Notes: generated by a model from the letters alone, not told the origin. 64,000 nucleotides of DNA from Anolis sagrei (GCF_037176765.1 NC_090022.1:75641209-75705208), one strand, 5' to 3'. Positions 1 through 11,215 are shown, counted from the stretch's first letter. Numbers and translations are program-made.

Positions 1-915
1 TGAATATTATGCATCCAGAGAAAGCTATGTGTGGATCACGAGTTGAGACAACACAAAAAGAGAGCAAACAAGAGGATCATTGACTCCACAAAAATGTGCT
101 CCTGACCCCACATGACCCAGCCCCCCCTAGGCAAAACCATTTGCCTTAAAAAGAAGCCTTTTACTCTCTTCATGCGCACATATCTAAGATGGTTCTCCGT
201 ATTACAGGCACAGAACATTGGTTTGCCACATACACACACGGCTCCCTCCTCTCTCCCGCAGCTTACCCTTTCCAGGGGTGTTCTTGGAAGCCCGCAAAGC
301 ACTTCCGAGGCCTGCTCTGTGTGCCAGCAGGCTGCCTGCAAGTTTTCTTTCTTTCTTTCTCTTTTTCAAAGCCTAAAGCACTTGGGATTTGCGAGGGGCT
401 GTACAGCTCTGACTGTTAGCCTAGGTGTGGAACTGGGAGCCAGACCCGCACGCGCAAGCCCTTGCCCCGTCTCGCCTCTGCAGGCCCCTGGCCCCGAGGC
501 AGAGTTTTTCAGCAGCATCTGCGCGTTCCAAACCCATCCCCAGCCATGCAAGCAGCGGCTTGTTGCAGTTAGCAAGTTGCCCTGCCTGGGGAGATGACAC
601 AGAGGGTGTGTGAGACTCTCCGGGAATTACACAAGTAGTCCCCAGCCATGCAAGGAGGAAAAGCCAGGAGATAAGGGCCACAGTCATTCATAGTGTGGTG
701 AAGGTGGTGGAGAGGGGGGCTGCTGCCAATCCACGGCAGCATAAACAAGGGTGAAGTTCACTGGGGTCTAATGACCTTCAAGACTCTGCAGCCCCTTTCA
801 CTAACAATCGCAGGAGGAGTCCCCTTTCTTTTCTTTATCTGTCTGTATCTTCAACCCTTTTGGACAACCCTCTTGAACTTCATGGTTTTCTTCAGGAAGG
901 AATACTCAGGGCCCT
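1..915. other. Left flank, no recognised gene
   Basis: No exon or repeat family is recognised here. The middle (about 420-560) is moderately GC-rich and a pyrimidine tract lies near 345-370. By position this should be intron 1 of INKA1, or sequence beyond that gene. Reading frames on both strands match nothing I know. Confidence 0.4.
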
Positions 916-1045
916 TCCACACAGCCCTATAAATCCCACATTATCTGAGTGTGGACTCTGATAACCCAGTTCAAAGCAGATATTGTGAGATTTTCTGCCT
1001 TGATATTCTGGGATATAAGGCTGTGTGGATGTGATTTTCTCAGGG
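916..1045. repeat. Palindromic MITE copy (family D)
   Basis: Begins with GGGCCCTTCCACACAGCC and ends near GGCTGTGTGGATG, with CAGTTCAAAGCAGATATTGTG in the right arm. This is one of about 18 copies of the same foldback sequence in the window. It is best defined by the copy at 32845-33014. Confidence 0.75.
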
Positions 1046-1064
1046 TTTTTTTTCTCTGAAGCAT

Positions 1065-1160
1065 AGCCTACAGAACCTGGTAATCACTGGTGGTTTCCCT
1101 TCTATATACAAACCAAGGCTGATCTTGCTTAGCTTCCAAAATTAGATGGGATCCATACTG
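1065..1160 (-). repeat. 5S rRNA-derived SINE fragment
   Basis: On the minus strand this reads as a diverged 5S rRNA: GGAAGCTAAGCAAGATCAGC, then a degraded copy of the TTAGTACTTGGATGGGAGAC box, then CAGGTTCTGTAGGCTATGC. The second copy at 55428-55520 shares the flank after the 5S part. That argues for a 5S-headed SINE rather than stray 5S genes. Confidence 0.65.
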
Positions 1161-2069
1161 CAGGAAAGAGGGAGGACAGGATGGGGCACTGGAGCTTGCA
1201 ATCTGATGCAAACTATCCTTGTTAGATGCAACTGGGAAGTGCAATAATGGTAGCACTCTGTTCTCAAATTAGACCTACAATTAAAACTGAGGAAGGAACA
1301 TATCCTTTCCAAGTACTGAGAAAACTATGGCTCACAATTGAAGAGACCCTGATTTGATGAAGCAAAGGAAAAAAAGGAGTGTGATAGCCAGGCCAGTATT
1401 GATACAGGGTGTTTAGGGCATTGAGGGAATTATTTCAGATTTCTCTAGTATGGCAGTAGCAAGAACCCTCTTGAAGGCTCACAAGCTAAATGCTGAAAGG
1501 TATTATCAGGGAGGGTGTATGACAAGAACACAGACTCCCAGTATCTTATTTCTTCTTCCATTCCACTCCCCCAAGCCTACTTTTCATTGCTTTCTAAAGT
1601 CTTGTTGCTTCAGCGCTCAAATGTGCCATACACCATCACTCCTCCAGGCAGACTGGTGGACATTGTGACAAGAAGTGATTCATTGAGCATGTCTGGTGAC
1701 ACAACTCAGAATAGTCCCCCAGCGACTGGCTGAAAACCTGGAAGATATTAAAATATCTGTTCTGGGCTATGATTTAGCAGCATTTCCAGCACTATCTTCA
1801 CAAGCCATTTAAAAATATTAAAACTGCAGATTACCTGTTACCTCTCTCCTCATCTCTCTTGAATATATAACGCTTCCAGTCAAGAAAAATACCCCGATCT
1901 CCCTTTCTAGCACTGCATCAGATAAGCTTCATTTACACCACATCAGTGAGTCAGCTACTGATGAGCTTTTAAGGGAGAACAACCCCCTTTATGAGGACTG
2001 TACTGGTTGTTTCAGCACACAGTCACAGCTCAACAGCTGTGAAGACAAAAAGGAATTTTCCTGACCTAA

Positions 2070-2886
2070 ATATCAGGCAAGCTTTGGGGATATGACTCAA
2101 TACCATCCTCAAAGACTTGTGTCCAAGATGGTAGTATCTATCTAAAAGATAATGCTGCAGATAGCCAAATAATTGCTGTTTCACAAGAGCACTAGGAGAA
2201 TTTTCTTGTGGCTGATAAATGAGGCCCATAAACTGCAGTTCTCCAAAGGTTTGAAAGTTGCCAAAGACTGCTCTCCATCCTGTTGCCCAACCCATCCTGT
2301 GCTCAATATACCTTCCCATCACATTTCCCTCTTTTCCCTTGACTGCTATCATCTTGACCACGTAAGAATTATGCATCTCAGTTCTAACTTCCTTTACGGG
2401 TTCTGGACCCCAAATAATGACACACAGAGAGGGAGGGATCACAGCATCAGGGACACATACACAACAGCAACAGGATGCCAGGAGGCCACAGATGACTCTA
2501 TGGTAAACATCAGATTGCCATTGGGACTGGACAAGACTGGGAAGGACCAAGTGAAAGAAAGATCAAGCATGGCAAAGAACAAACAAGGCATCTACTTAAG
2601 CTGTTAAGACAAAGATGTCCTGGAGATATGTATGTAGCATGAATGCTCTGTCCTACACAAGGGTCCAGGATGCCAGATAGGAACAAGTCATCTTTGGCAA
2701 CTTTCAGACCCGTAGCGAATTGCAGCTTATGGGTCTCATTTATCAGCCACCAGAAAAATATCCTAGTGGCCTTGTGAAACATCAATTATTTGGCTATCTA
2801 CAGCATTATCCTTTAGATAGATACTACAATCCTGGACATAAGGCTTTGAGGATGATATTGAGTCATACCCCAATGCTTGCCTGATC
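2070..2886. repeat. Long inverted-repeat element, arms about 205 bp
   Basis: The segment 2070-2275 recurs as its reverse complement at about 2680-2886. Landmarks are GGCAAGC and GACTCAATA in the left arm against TTGAGTCATACCCC and GCTTGCC in the right. The roughly 400-bp centre shows no recognised coding content. The layout is that of a non-autonomous DNA transposon with long terminal inverted repeats. The superfamily is not assigned because clean target duplications were not found. Confidence 0.6.
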
Positions 2887-3435
2887 CCTGGACTTAGAGC
2901 AGGGTTGGGAAAAGTCTGGATTTCCAGGTACAGCTGGACTACAAATTCCAACAGCTCTAACCAGTACAACCAATGGATCATGGGAGAAGTAATCCAGTAA
3001 ACATCTGGAGAATCATAGGTTAGATGGACTTAATATGCAAATGGAGAACTGTCAGCTACATATAATAGGATGCCATTATTAGATTACCACAAGGTTGCCC
3101 ATACAGAGAGAATTTTCAACACCAATTTTCCTTATGGCAGTAACTGCAGAAAGTGTAGTATTTCCAGACTCAACACTAGCTTTTCCGATTTCCACTCCCA
3201 ACTTCAACAGAATAGCAATAATAAAATGACGACACTTAATAAAACCAAAACCTAGCTTTTTTAAAAAAGCAGCAAAGATAATCGGATCATCCAAACAACA
3301 ACAAACTAGAGCGGAAGGGCTAAGATACCCTCTCTGAAATAACAGTAAAGATGTAGATTTTATAATGCCTTCAAGCAGAGGTCCTAAAGGCAATGAGAAA
3401 ACGCCACTAAATCCTTGCCCAAATGGCTACAGTCA

Positions 3436-3669
3436 GAAGCCCCTGGTGGCGCAACGGGTTAAACCTTGTGCCGGCAGGACTGCTAACAGACAGGTCAGCG
3501 GTTTGAATCCGGGGAGAGTGGGTTGAGCTCCCTCTGTCAGCTCCAGCTCCCACAAGATGGTAAAACATCAAACATCTGGGTGTACCCTGGACAACGTCTT
3601 TGCAGATGGCCAATCCTCTCACACCAGAAGTGACTTGCAGTTTCTCAAATCACTCCTGACAGAAACACG
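3436..3669 (+). repeat. tRNA-derived SINE, family A
   Basis: The head has A-box-like TGGCGCAACGGGTTAAAC and B-box-like GGTTTGAATCC. The 3' part ends with a conserved stretch of the form AGAAGTGACTTGCAGTTTCTC followed by CACTCCTGACA. Other copies are at 5262-5537, 28677-28925 and 57160-57433. The family is recognised as a common squamate repeat; no library name is asserted. Confidence 0.85.
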
Positions 3670-3805
3670 ATTTGCCAGAATGGCCACTCAAAGGTCTCAA
3701 ATCATTAAGACCTTGAAATGTTAACAGCAGCAGCTTAGATTGGGGCCAGAAGTAAACAATACAACAATAATGGCATCTCCTTGCATTTATTCACAGTTCT
3801 TAGGC

Positions 3806-4015
3806 AGAACATTTGAGAGTTTGAGGACTCTGAGAATTCGAATCCTTGTTTGGCCATGGAAACGCAGCATGTGACTTTGGGTTAAGTCACACTCTCCTGG
3901 CCTCAGAGGATGGAAAGAAAATCCCCCTCTGAAAAAACTTTAGCAAAGAAACCCCGTGATAGAGTTGCTGTAAGTCAGAGACAACTTGAAGGCACACAGC
4001 AAAAGCAACAACACA
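3806..4015 (+). repeat. tRNA-derived SINE, family C
   Basis: Contains a B-box-like ATTCGAATCCTTG, then a GTGACTTTGGGTTAAGTCAC core, and ends in GACAACTTGAAGGCACACAGC plus an AACA-rich tail. Related copies lie at 23605-25985 (split, minus), 27148-27320 (plus) and 36378-37540 (split, minus). Confidence 0.75.
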
Positions 4016-5029
4016 GAAAACAACTCATAAGAGCACACAAGAAAACGTTTCTGTACACACAAAACCTTTCTCCGTAATCCCATTTCATACAGAACATCCT
4101 TCTGTGAGGGATGCTGGGGAAGTCTCCAAGCCTATAACTGAACAGTAGCATGGGAAGGCAGCGGCAATCATGTCTATCCAATGGTTCTGTTTACAAAAGA
4201 GCATAACATGCTGCATATTTCACAGTATGGCTTTGGCAAGGCAGCTGCTCAGCCCCTTTTAGGGACCCCATTCCCAGTGACAGAGGAGATAATTTTGCAC
4301 TGCATATAGTCATGGAGCGGAGGCTGCTCTGGCCTTTCATCTTTCACAACATCTGCCAGCCTTCTGGTTCTCACTCAGAAGAAGAAGAAGAGCTCCGCAT
4401 CCCAACTCTCCTTCCACCATGACCTCACTTCCTGCAGGAGGCCTTCCCAGCATTGACTCCCTTACACCAAACAATTTGCTCCTTTATATTCCCATGGCTG
4501 CTAGCGAGGCCAAATGGGAGCTCAGCCTTTTGGCATGCTGAAATGCCTGTCATTTTAGAAAACTGGGAATGGAGTCCAAAGGCAATGCAGAATTTCTTCT
4601 ATCTTGCTCTATTTCTTTTAGGGCTGTGAAGAAGATTTAAAGAATTTCAAAATCCTTTGATACTGAATGAGACAATTCTGTACTTTATTTACGTTTCTTC
4701 GGTGGTTTAAAACCTGGAAAAATCCTACACCTTTTGTGACTGTGGAGCAGGACAGACAACTCCGCATCTATATGCTTGTCCACTATGCCCTGCCTCATGT
4801 ACAGAGGAAGAATTGTTGGGGGCTACAGACAATGCCGTTGCTGTTGCCTGTTTTTGTCAAAAGATATTTAGCCGCCTGCGCTCCTTCTATTTTTATCAGT
4901 TTTATGCTAATTTATGCAATGCTTTTGATACTAAATAAATAAAAAGTGGCTTAAAGCTCCTTATTTCCTAGCAGGAAAACCCAAGTGAAAGTGGAGAAAC
5001 AGTATTTATATCTTCTGGTTTATTACACT

Positions 5030-5640
5030 TCATAGAATCATAGAGCTGGAAGAGACTTCATGGGCCATCCAGTCCAACCCTGTCAAGAAGCAGGAAAATT
5101 GCATTCAAAGCACTCCTGACAGATGGCCATCCAGCCTCTGTTTAAAAGCCTCCAAAGAAGGAACCTACACCACATTCCGGGGCAGAGAGTTCCACTGCTG
5201 AACACCTCTCATAGTCAGGAAGTTCTTTCCTACAGATTTGGACCCACTGTCCAGTCCAACCATCCAGCCTCTGTTTTTTGTTTTGTTTTTTGTCGTGTCA
5301 GGAGTGACTTGAGAAACTGCAAGTTGCTTCTGGTGTGAGAGAATTGGCCGTCTGCAAGGATGTTGCCCAGGGGATGCCCGGATGAATTGATGTTTTTATC
5401 ATCCTTGTGGGAGGCTTCTCCCATGTCCCCGCATGAGGAGCTGGAACTGATAGAGGGAGCTTATCTGCCTCTCCCCGGATTCGAACCTGCAACCTGTCGG
5501 TCTTCAGTCCTGCTGGCACAGGGGTTTAACCCTGTGTCAGCCTCTGTTTAAAAGCCTCCAAAGAAGGAACCTCCACCACACTCTGGGGCAGAGAGTTCCA
5601 CTGCTGAACAGCTCTCACAGCTAGGAAGTTCTTCCTAATT
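5030..5640 (-). repeat. CR1 LINE 3' end, interrupted by a SINE
   Basis: Reverse-oriented CR1 tails: TCATAGAATCATAGAGCTGG, CCATCCAGTCCAACCC, GACAGATGGCCATCCAGCC and CAGAGAGTTCCACTGCTGAA. The last block occurs twice because two truncated tails abut. A family A SINE (5262-5537) sits inside the second tail. Confidence 0.85.
5262..5537 (-). repeat. tRNA-derived SINE, family A, inside CR1
   Basis: On the minus strand the B box GGTTCGAATCCGGGG is clear, and the 3' part ends in a TCACTCCTGACACGAC motif. The words CAGCCTCTGTTT flank it on both sides and match the CR1 sequence that resumes after it, so they look like a target-site duplication of about 12 bp. The head is truncated. Confidence 0.8.
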
Positions 5641-5950
5641 TGAATCCTTCCTACCTACTACATGGTCCTAGACAGGATCAGGGCACAATGAAAGTGTGAC
5701 ATCAACAACCTGCATCCTTGTGAAGTTATCAAGGCCTAAGTGAGACCCATCTGGACTTAGGCCTGCCCCGAGTCCCTATCCCAGGTGACTGGGTCTCTGA
5801 ACCATCATTTTATAGTCTCACAATGTCTCAAAATGATACTAGATCATGGAAAAATTAACAAATGCCTGTTGCTGTGGCCAGGATGGATCTACTACAATAA
5901 GGGATGTTGGGTGTTCTCAAATCAGGGTTGATCCATTGGCTAGAACAGGC

Positions 5951-6141
5951 ATGGGCAAACTTGGGCCATCCCTCCACGGGTTTTGGACGTTAACTCCCAC
6001 CATTCCTAATAGCCTCAGACCTCTTCCTTTTCCCCCTCAGCCGCTTAAGCGGCTGAGGGGGGAAAGGAAAGGGCCTGAGGCTATTAGGAATAGTGAGAGT
6101 TGACATCCAAAACCCCTGGAGGGCCAAAGTTGGCCCATGCC
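5951..6141. mobile_element. Foldback hAT-like MITE (family P)
   Basis: Near-perfect palindrome from CAGGCATGGGCAAACTTGGG to TTGGCCCATGCCT, hinged on CAGCCGCTTAAGCGGCTGAG. Same family as 9031-9224, 13245-13405, 22019-22212 and 63640-63833, the last of which has a perfect 8-bp duplication. Confidence 0.8.
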
Positions 6142-6579
6142 TAAGTTAGGGCAATTTTCAGAGGCTGCAATACCTTTTCCGAACACTAGAGGGCAAGGCC
6201 CAAACAAGGGCAGGGCTTCCTATCTATTCCAAGTACGGCATGCAGCGATATTAAAACCACAGTCGTTTAGTGGTTTGATCCCACGGTGTCACTCGGGTTG
6301 GTGTCAACCCCACGGGCGTCCTTGCATGCACCAGAGTATGGCTGTTGCACATGCAGATGAAACCACACAATCTGAAGTATCATTGTAATTGGATAATAAT
6401 GATGACAGGCTCTTTTTGGACTATATGCGCATTAAAAGATTCGAAAAGCAAATTAGCATAGGGTTTAGCCATGTAGGCCTATTCATACAGTACATGTAAG
6501 CTAGGCTTATGGAAATGGTGTTGTGGGTATATCTAACTTTGGAGATAGTTTTATAAAAAGCAATAAATTTCAGATTAAA

Positions 6580-6627
<48 letters not shown>
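6580..6627. repeat. (TA)n microsatellite
   Basis: About 46 bp of alternating TA. It gives rise to spurious tyrosine-isoleucine reading frames on both strands. Confidence 0.95.
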
Positions 6628-6628
<1 letters not shown>

Positions 6629-6634
6629 GTCACT

Positions 6635-7045
6635 GGATTGCTGTGGTTTTTCTGGGTTGTGTGGCCATGTTCCAGAAGCTTTCTCTCCTGACGTTTCACC
6701 CACATCTATGGCAAGCATCCTCAGAGGTTGTGAGGTCTGTTGGAAACTAGGCAAGTGGGGTTTACATAAATGTTGAATGTTAATGGTGGGTCTGCCTGAA
6801 ACAAGGGAGAATGTTGCAACTGGCCCGCTTGATTAACATTGAATAGCCTGGCAGCTTCAAAGCCTGGCTGCTTCCTTCCTGGAGGAATCCTTTTGGTATC
6901 ACCTTCTGTGATAGTGTCACTCAGTGTAGTTTGCACCCCCTGAACCCACCAACCTACTGGTTTGATCACTGAATTAGTACTCAAATTCCTGCTCAGAAAA
7001 CACCACAAATTGGCCTTGGGCAAGTCAAATTGAAGTTCTGCCCCT
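6635..7045. repeat. Palindromic element, family F
   Basis: Starts with GCTGTGGTTTTTCTGGGTTG and GGCCATGTTCCAGAAGC, then CATCTATGGCAAGCATCCTC and GAGGTCTGTTGGAAACTAGG, followed by a unit with TTGATTAACATTGAATAGCC. Further copies or halves are at 7820-7915, 8205-8730, 9330-9450, 53920-54040, 57728-57825 and 62860-63410. Complete copies fold back on themselves, so it is probably a DNA-transposon derivative. Confidence 0.65.
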
Positions 7046-7198
7046 TTGTAATGCAATATAATAGTAATAATAATATGATATTATAATTATATATTTATAT
7101 TACATGTAATATTACTAATAATATTACAATATAATGGTATAATAAAATATAGTAATATTTAATACTGATATTGTACTATGCTAATAATATACTGTCTG

Positions 7199-7230
<32 letters not shown>

Positions 7231-7310
7231 GTAAGCCGCTCTGGGTCCCCTCCGGGGTGAGAAGGGCGGCATATAAATGTCATAAATAAATAAATAAATT
7301 TGCAACACTT
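7046..7310 (+). repeat. AT-rich tract, (TCTA)n and L2-type tail
   Basis: Loose TAATA repeats run into a (TCTA)n array at about 7195-7231. After it comes GTAAGCCGCTCTGGGTCCCC, then GGGCGGCATATAAATG and a (AAATA)n end. This 3' terminal signature recurs about ten times in the window, always running into a simple repeat. Confidence 0.75.
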
Positions 7311-7779
7311 CAGGCTGAAAGTCACCATGAAACCAGGCCTGTCTGCCGAAAGGAGGACCATGTCAACAAACCTTCCCACTCTCTGTATGGGAAAGTCTTC
7401 AGTTCTGTTCAGCAACACAGCAACGTGGAAATCAACCAAGAATAAACCTAGCTCTGGCTGGAGAAGGCCGATTTAGAAGGAAACGCCTGGAGCAGCCAGA
7501 GCCCTGAGCACCAATCATCACCAAAGTCTCTGACTCCATGTTTCCATCCTGCTTCGGATCTTTCTCCTAAAGAAAACAGCTGCCGTTTCCTGCCTTGCTC
7601 CTTCGGCACCATTCTTCATCTTGCTGGATCTCTTCCAAAGGCCTCTTTGGGGCTCCTTAACCTCATTTGTCCATTTGAAGGCCAACATCCCAGCCCAGGA
7701 ACAGAAGGAGCAGCTGCACCCAAGCATGTGCAGAATGTATTGCTTTGTTACCCCACACACCAGAAAAAGTGTGGGGTAA

Positions 7780-8195
7780 CAATACTTTTGCACTGTAGAA
7801 TTAATGCAGTACCTCACAACCTCTGAGGATGCCTGCCATAGATGTGGGTGAAACTTCAGGAGAGAATGTTTCTGGAACATAGCCATTCAGCTTTGAAAAC
7901 TCACAGCAATCTAGTTCAAGTGATGTCAAACTGCCTTCGTTCTGCAGTGGAGATGCACGCTGGGCCTCCAGAGAGCATCCCTCTGCTGCCTGGACAAACT
8001 CACAGCAACCCAATGCAGTTTGACACCCCATTAACTGCCGTGGCTCAATGCTATGGAATCGTGAGAGCCGTCCATCGTCTGGTGAGACACCATCACTCTT
8101 TGGCAGAGAAGGCTCTGGAAAATGACACACCCCACAATTCCACAGCAGTTCAAGGGGTGTCAAGCTGCATTAATTCCTCAGTGCAGATACAGCTG
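7780..8195. repeat. Mosaic of palindromic family E with a family F insert
   Basis: Family E words (GTAGAATTAATGCAGT, TTTGACACCCCATTAACTGC, AATGCTATGGAATC) flank a family F piece (GAGGATGCCTGCCATAGATG) near 7820-7915. Cleaner E copies are at 54305-54525 and 59760-59955. Confidence 0.6.
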
Positions 8196-8204
8196 AACTT
8201 TCTC

Positions 8205-8730
8205 TACTCAGGAATATATCCTGCTCATTGTCCAGGACCTTTTGGCAAACGTCCCTCCTGACATTTTGCCCACATCTATGTGAAGTCTGTTCGAAACTAG
8301 GCAAGTGAGGTTTATATATCTGTGGAAGGTCCAGGGTGAGAGGAAGAAGTCTCGTCTGCTTGTGGCAAATGTGAATGTTACAATTGGCCAGCTTGATTAG
8401 CACTGAATAGCATTGCAGCTTCAAAGCCTGACTGCTTCCTGTTTTAAACCTCAGTTGCCTAGTTTCCAACAGACCTCACAACATCTGAGAATGATATTGG
8501 CCTGAGGCAAGCGTGAATGTTGCAAATGGCCGGCTTGATTAGCATTAAATAGCCTTGCAGCTTCAAAGCCTGGCTGCTTCCTGTTTTAAACCCCACTTGC
8601 CTAGTTTCCAACAGATCTCACAACTTCTGAGGATGCCTGCCATAGATGTGAGTGAAACACCAGGAGAGAATACTTCTGGAACATGGACATACAGCCTGGA
8701 AAACTCACAGCAACCCAGTGATTCCGGGCA
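8205..8730. repeat. Family F copies in both orientations
   Basis: Contains TGACATTTTGCCCACATCTA and GTCTGTTCGAAACTAGGCAA, then the inverted AGTTTCCAACAGATCTCAC and GAGGATGCCTGCCATAGATG. The arms pair to form a large foldback. No coding content is recognised. Confidence 0.6.
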
Positions 8731-9030
8731 CTTCCGCAACACATCCCTTGAACTGTCATGACACAGTGCTTTGCAATCGGGAGCTGCACACAAAGAGTGC
8801 CAGCGCCCCAGCAAACTGCAACTCCCATTATTTTGTGGCATGCAAAGTGATGTCAAACTGCATTCATTCTGCAATCTTCATAGTGTGAGCACACATAACT
8901 GCAACCACACCACACAGTTATATCAGTTTGGCATAGTCAGAAGAGCCCCCCAAGGGCCTACCCCAGGCATGTTAGAATGTTGAGGCTGGCCAATCAGAAA
9001 CCACATGCAAATTAGTAGGTAAATATAGCT

Positions 9031-9224
9031 CATGCATGGGCCAACGTGGGCTGTCTGGTTGTTTTGGACTCCAACTCCCACCATTCCTAACAGTCCCAGG
9101 CCCTTTCCTTTCCCCCCACAGCCGCTTAAGCGGCTGTGGGGGGAAAGGAAGGGGCCTGAGGCTGTTAGGAATGGTGGGAGTTGGAGTCCAAAACAACCAG
9201 ACAGCTCAAGTTGGCCCATGTCTG
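9031..9224. mobile_element. Foldback hAT-like MITE (family P, variant)
   Basis: Palindrome centred on ACAGCCGCTTAAGCGGCTGT. Its arms carry a variant word (TGTCTGGTTGTTTTGGACT) absent from the other copies. Both 8-bp flanks (ATATAGCT, TCTTACCC) have TA in the middle, but they do not match each other, as expected of an older copy. Confidence 0.7.
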
Positions 9225-9229
9225 TCTTA

Positions 9230-9450
9230 CCCAGTCCAGCCCCATTCCGCCATGCAGGAAGACACAACCAAAGCCTTCCCGACAGTTGGCCATCCAGCTT
9301 CTGCTTTAACCTCCACCAAAGGAGGAGCGGGCATTCTCAGAGGCTGTGAGGTCTGTTGGAAACTAGGCAAGTGGGGTTTAAAACAGGAAGCAACCAGGCT
9401 TTGAAGCTGCAAGGCTATTCAATGATAATCAAGGCGCTCTACTGCAACAT
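9230..9450. repeat. CR1 tail piece and family F half
   Basis: 9230-9330 resembles the reversed CR1 3' region (GACAGTTGGCCATCCAGC). 9330-9450 is a family F half (GAGGTCTGTTGGAAACTAGG, AGGCTTTGAAGCTGCAAGGC). Confidence 0.55.
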
Positions 9451-9479
9451 TCCCACTCGCCTCAAGCAGACTCAAAAGC

Positions 9480-10420
9480 CCTCCTGTGGGGCCTGGAGAG
9501 AGGGCCCCCCAACCTTCCTTCTTGCAAAGAGAAAGAGAAGGAAAGCGAGCGACAGCTTCGCCGGCAGCCTGGGCGGGACGAGAAGGGCGACACTCTCCTC
9601 CTTCCCTTCCTCCCTTCCTTCCCCGCAAGCCCCGTCTTGCTCCGCCGCCCAGCCAGCCTGGCGCTAGTGTGGGCTCCCCAGAGAACCGTCCAGCCCCGCG
9701 GATGATGGGAACCACCACACCAAGGATCTGTCGCATGAGCTAGAGAAGGCTCCAGACTTCGTGGAGTTGGAAGAAGAGACGCCAAGCGCCCTCCGAGCCC
9801 AACCCAGAGAAGCACAATCAAAGCACCCCCGACAGATGGGCATCTATCGAGGGTGCTTCAAAGCCTCAAGAGAAGGAGACTCCACCGTGCTCCGAAGCAA
9901 CACAAGCTGCACCTCGGTGGCAGTTCGAATGGCAACGTCGGTGGCAGTTCGACCTAGATGCCCTTTCTTTCCCGTTGCGCTTACCACTTCTGCGCGGAGG
10001 TGGCTGACGAAGGCGTCGAGGCGGGCGCTGTGCATGCCCTCTGCCCGCGGAAGGGGGACAGTCCCGAGAAACCAAGGCAAGCAGGAAGGGAGGGAGGAAG
10101 GAAGGAAGGGGAGGCGAGACCCCGAGGAAGCGCCTGACCTGTCTGCCCGCCGACGGAGCGAGGCGCCTCCTTTTCTCCCGCTTCCCGCCCCAGCCGACAA
10201 GAGCGCCCCGTTCGCTTCGGACCCGGACCCGCCCCGTTCTGGAAGGACAGCCAATCAGCGCACAGGGCTCGGGACTTCGGCTCCAGCGGGGTCCAATCAG
10301 GCTCCGGGAAGGGCGGGGCCGGCGGGACTCGTGTAACCTGAACTCCTTGTAATTGAATTAGAGCCCCGAGTCAGAACCCGCGGATGGAGAGACCAAGGGC
10401 GGCGGAGAGAGGCCCCATCA
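9480..10420 (-). promoter_or_regulatory. INKA1: GC-rich promoter region of INKA1
   Basis: CpG-rich sequence surrounds the INKA1 first coding exon, with a diverged CR1 tail (about 9755-9905) embedded on the intron side. Upstream of the start codon on the minus strand are CCAATCAG (10251-10258), CCAATCAG (10293-10300) and the GC box GGGCGGGGCC (10311-10320). Two CCAAT boxes plus a GC box with no clear TATA fit a broad CpG-island promoter. The transcription start cannot be fixed by eye. Confidence 0.65.
9985..10035 (-). CDS. INKA1: INKA1 first coding exon (partial gene)
   Basis: Read on the minus strand from the ATG at 10035, the exon encodes MHSARLDAFVSHLRAEV and ends at 9985 before the splice donor GTAAGC (9984-9979). 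The human INKA1 (FAM212A) protein, as I recall it, begins MHSARLDAFLGQLRWELL. The first nine residues are identical and the exon end falls at the same place. INKA1 is a small inhibitor of the kinase PAK4 linked to neural crest development and cell-shape control (family knowledge). The exon lies in a CpG island with CCAAT and GC boxes upstream, divergent from CDHR4 as in human. Continuing the frame past the donor gives unrelated sequence. The second exon, with the Inka box and the C-terminal conserved segment, was not found at lower coordinates, so intron 1 probably exceeds 9.9 kb and leaves the window. Confidence 0.85.
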
Positions 10421-10441
10421 TCCCCGGCTTGGAATGCCTTT

Positions 10442-11215
10442 AGAATCATAGAATCATTGAGTGGGCCATCCAGTCCAACCCCCTGCCAAGAAGCAGGAAA
10501 ATCGAATTCAAATCATCCCCGACAGATGGCCATCCAGCCTCTGTTTCAAAGCTTCCAAAGAAGGAGCCTCCACCACACTCCGGGGCAGGGAGTTCCACTG
10601 CTGAACGGCTCTCACAGTCAGGAAATTTTTCTTAATGTTCAGATGGAATCTCCTTTCCTGTAGTTTGAAGCCATTGTTCCGCGTCTTAGTCTCCAGGGCA
10701 GCAGTAAACCAGCTTGCTCCCTCCTCCCTATGACTTACTCTCACGTATTTATACATAATAATAATAATAATAATAATAACTCCACCTTTCATTGCGGGGA
10801 GCTGGCTGTGATGAAGCGCACGAGAAGGAGGCTAGAGTGCAAATGGAGGAAATCTCAGGATGTATCTGACCAAGCAGATACATGGCCCTCATCATGTCTC
10901 CTCTCAGCCTTCTCTTCTTCAGGCTAAACATGCCCAGCTCTTTAAACCACTCCTCATAGGGCTTGTTTTCCAGACCCTTGATCATTTTAGTTGCTCTCCT
11001 CTGGACACATTCCAGCTTGTCAACATCTCCCTTCAATTGTGGTGCCAGAACTGGACACAGTATTCCAGGTGTAGTCTAAACAAGGCAGAATAGAGGGGCA
11101 GTATGACTTCCCTGGATCTAGACACTACGCTCCTATTGATGCAGGCCAAAATCCCATTGGCTTTTTTTGCCGCCGCATCACATTGTTGGCTCATGTTTAA
11201 CTTGTTGTATATTTG
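10442..11215 (-). repeat. CR1 LINE 3' end with internal (TAA)n
   Basis: Minus-strand reading gives CR1 ORF2 C-terminal text: MSQQ at the start, [20 protein letters not shown], then [18 protein letters not shown] and [15 protein letters not shown]. It ends with the usual CR1 tail at 10442. A (TAA)n array at about 10757-10782 and a non-CR1 stretch interrupt it. Confidence 0.88.

Noticed and set aside
36-341. Minus-strand frame ending at a GGTAAGC donor-like site
   Set aside because: No polypyrimidine acceptor upstream (the sequence is purine-rich on that strand) and no known protein similarity.
3436-3500. tRNA gene
   Set aside because: A and B boxes belong to SINE family A. No cloverleaf with an intact anticodon arm is formed, and the sequence recurs as a dispersed repeat.
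4330-4460. Possible INKA1 second exon: CTGCAG followed by a GAAGTGAGG stretch on the minus strand
   Set aside because: The phase-0 reading stops after 18 codons and lacks any INKA1 motif.
9761-10336. 191-residue open frame on the plus strand at the INKA1 island
   Set aside because: It runs antisense to INKA1 exon 1 in CpG-rich DNA, where stop codons are rare, and shows no family resemblance.
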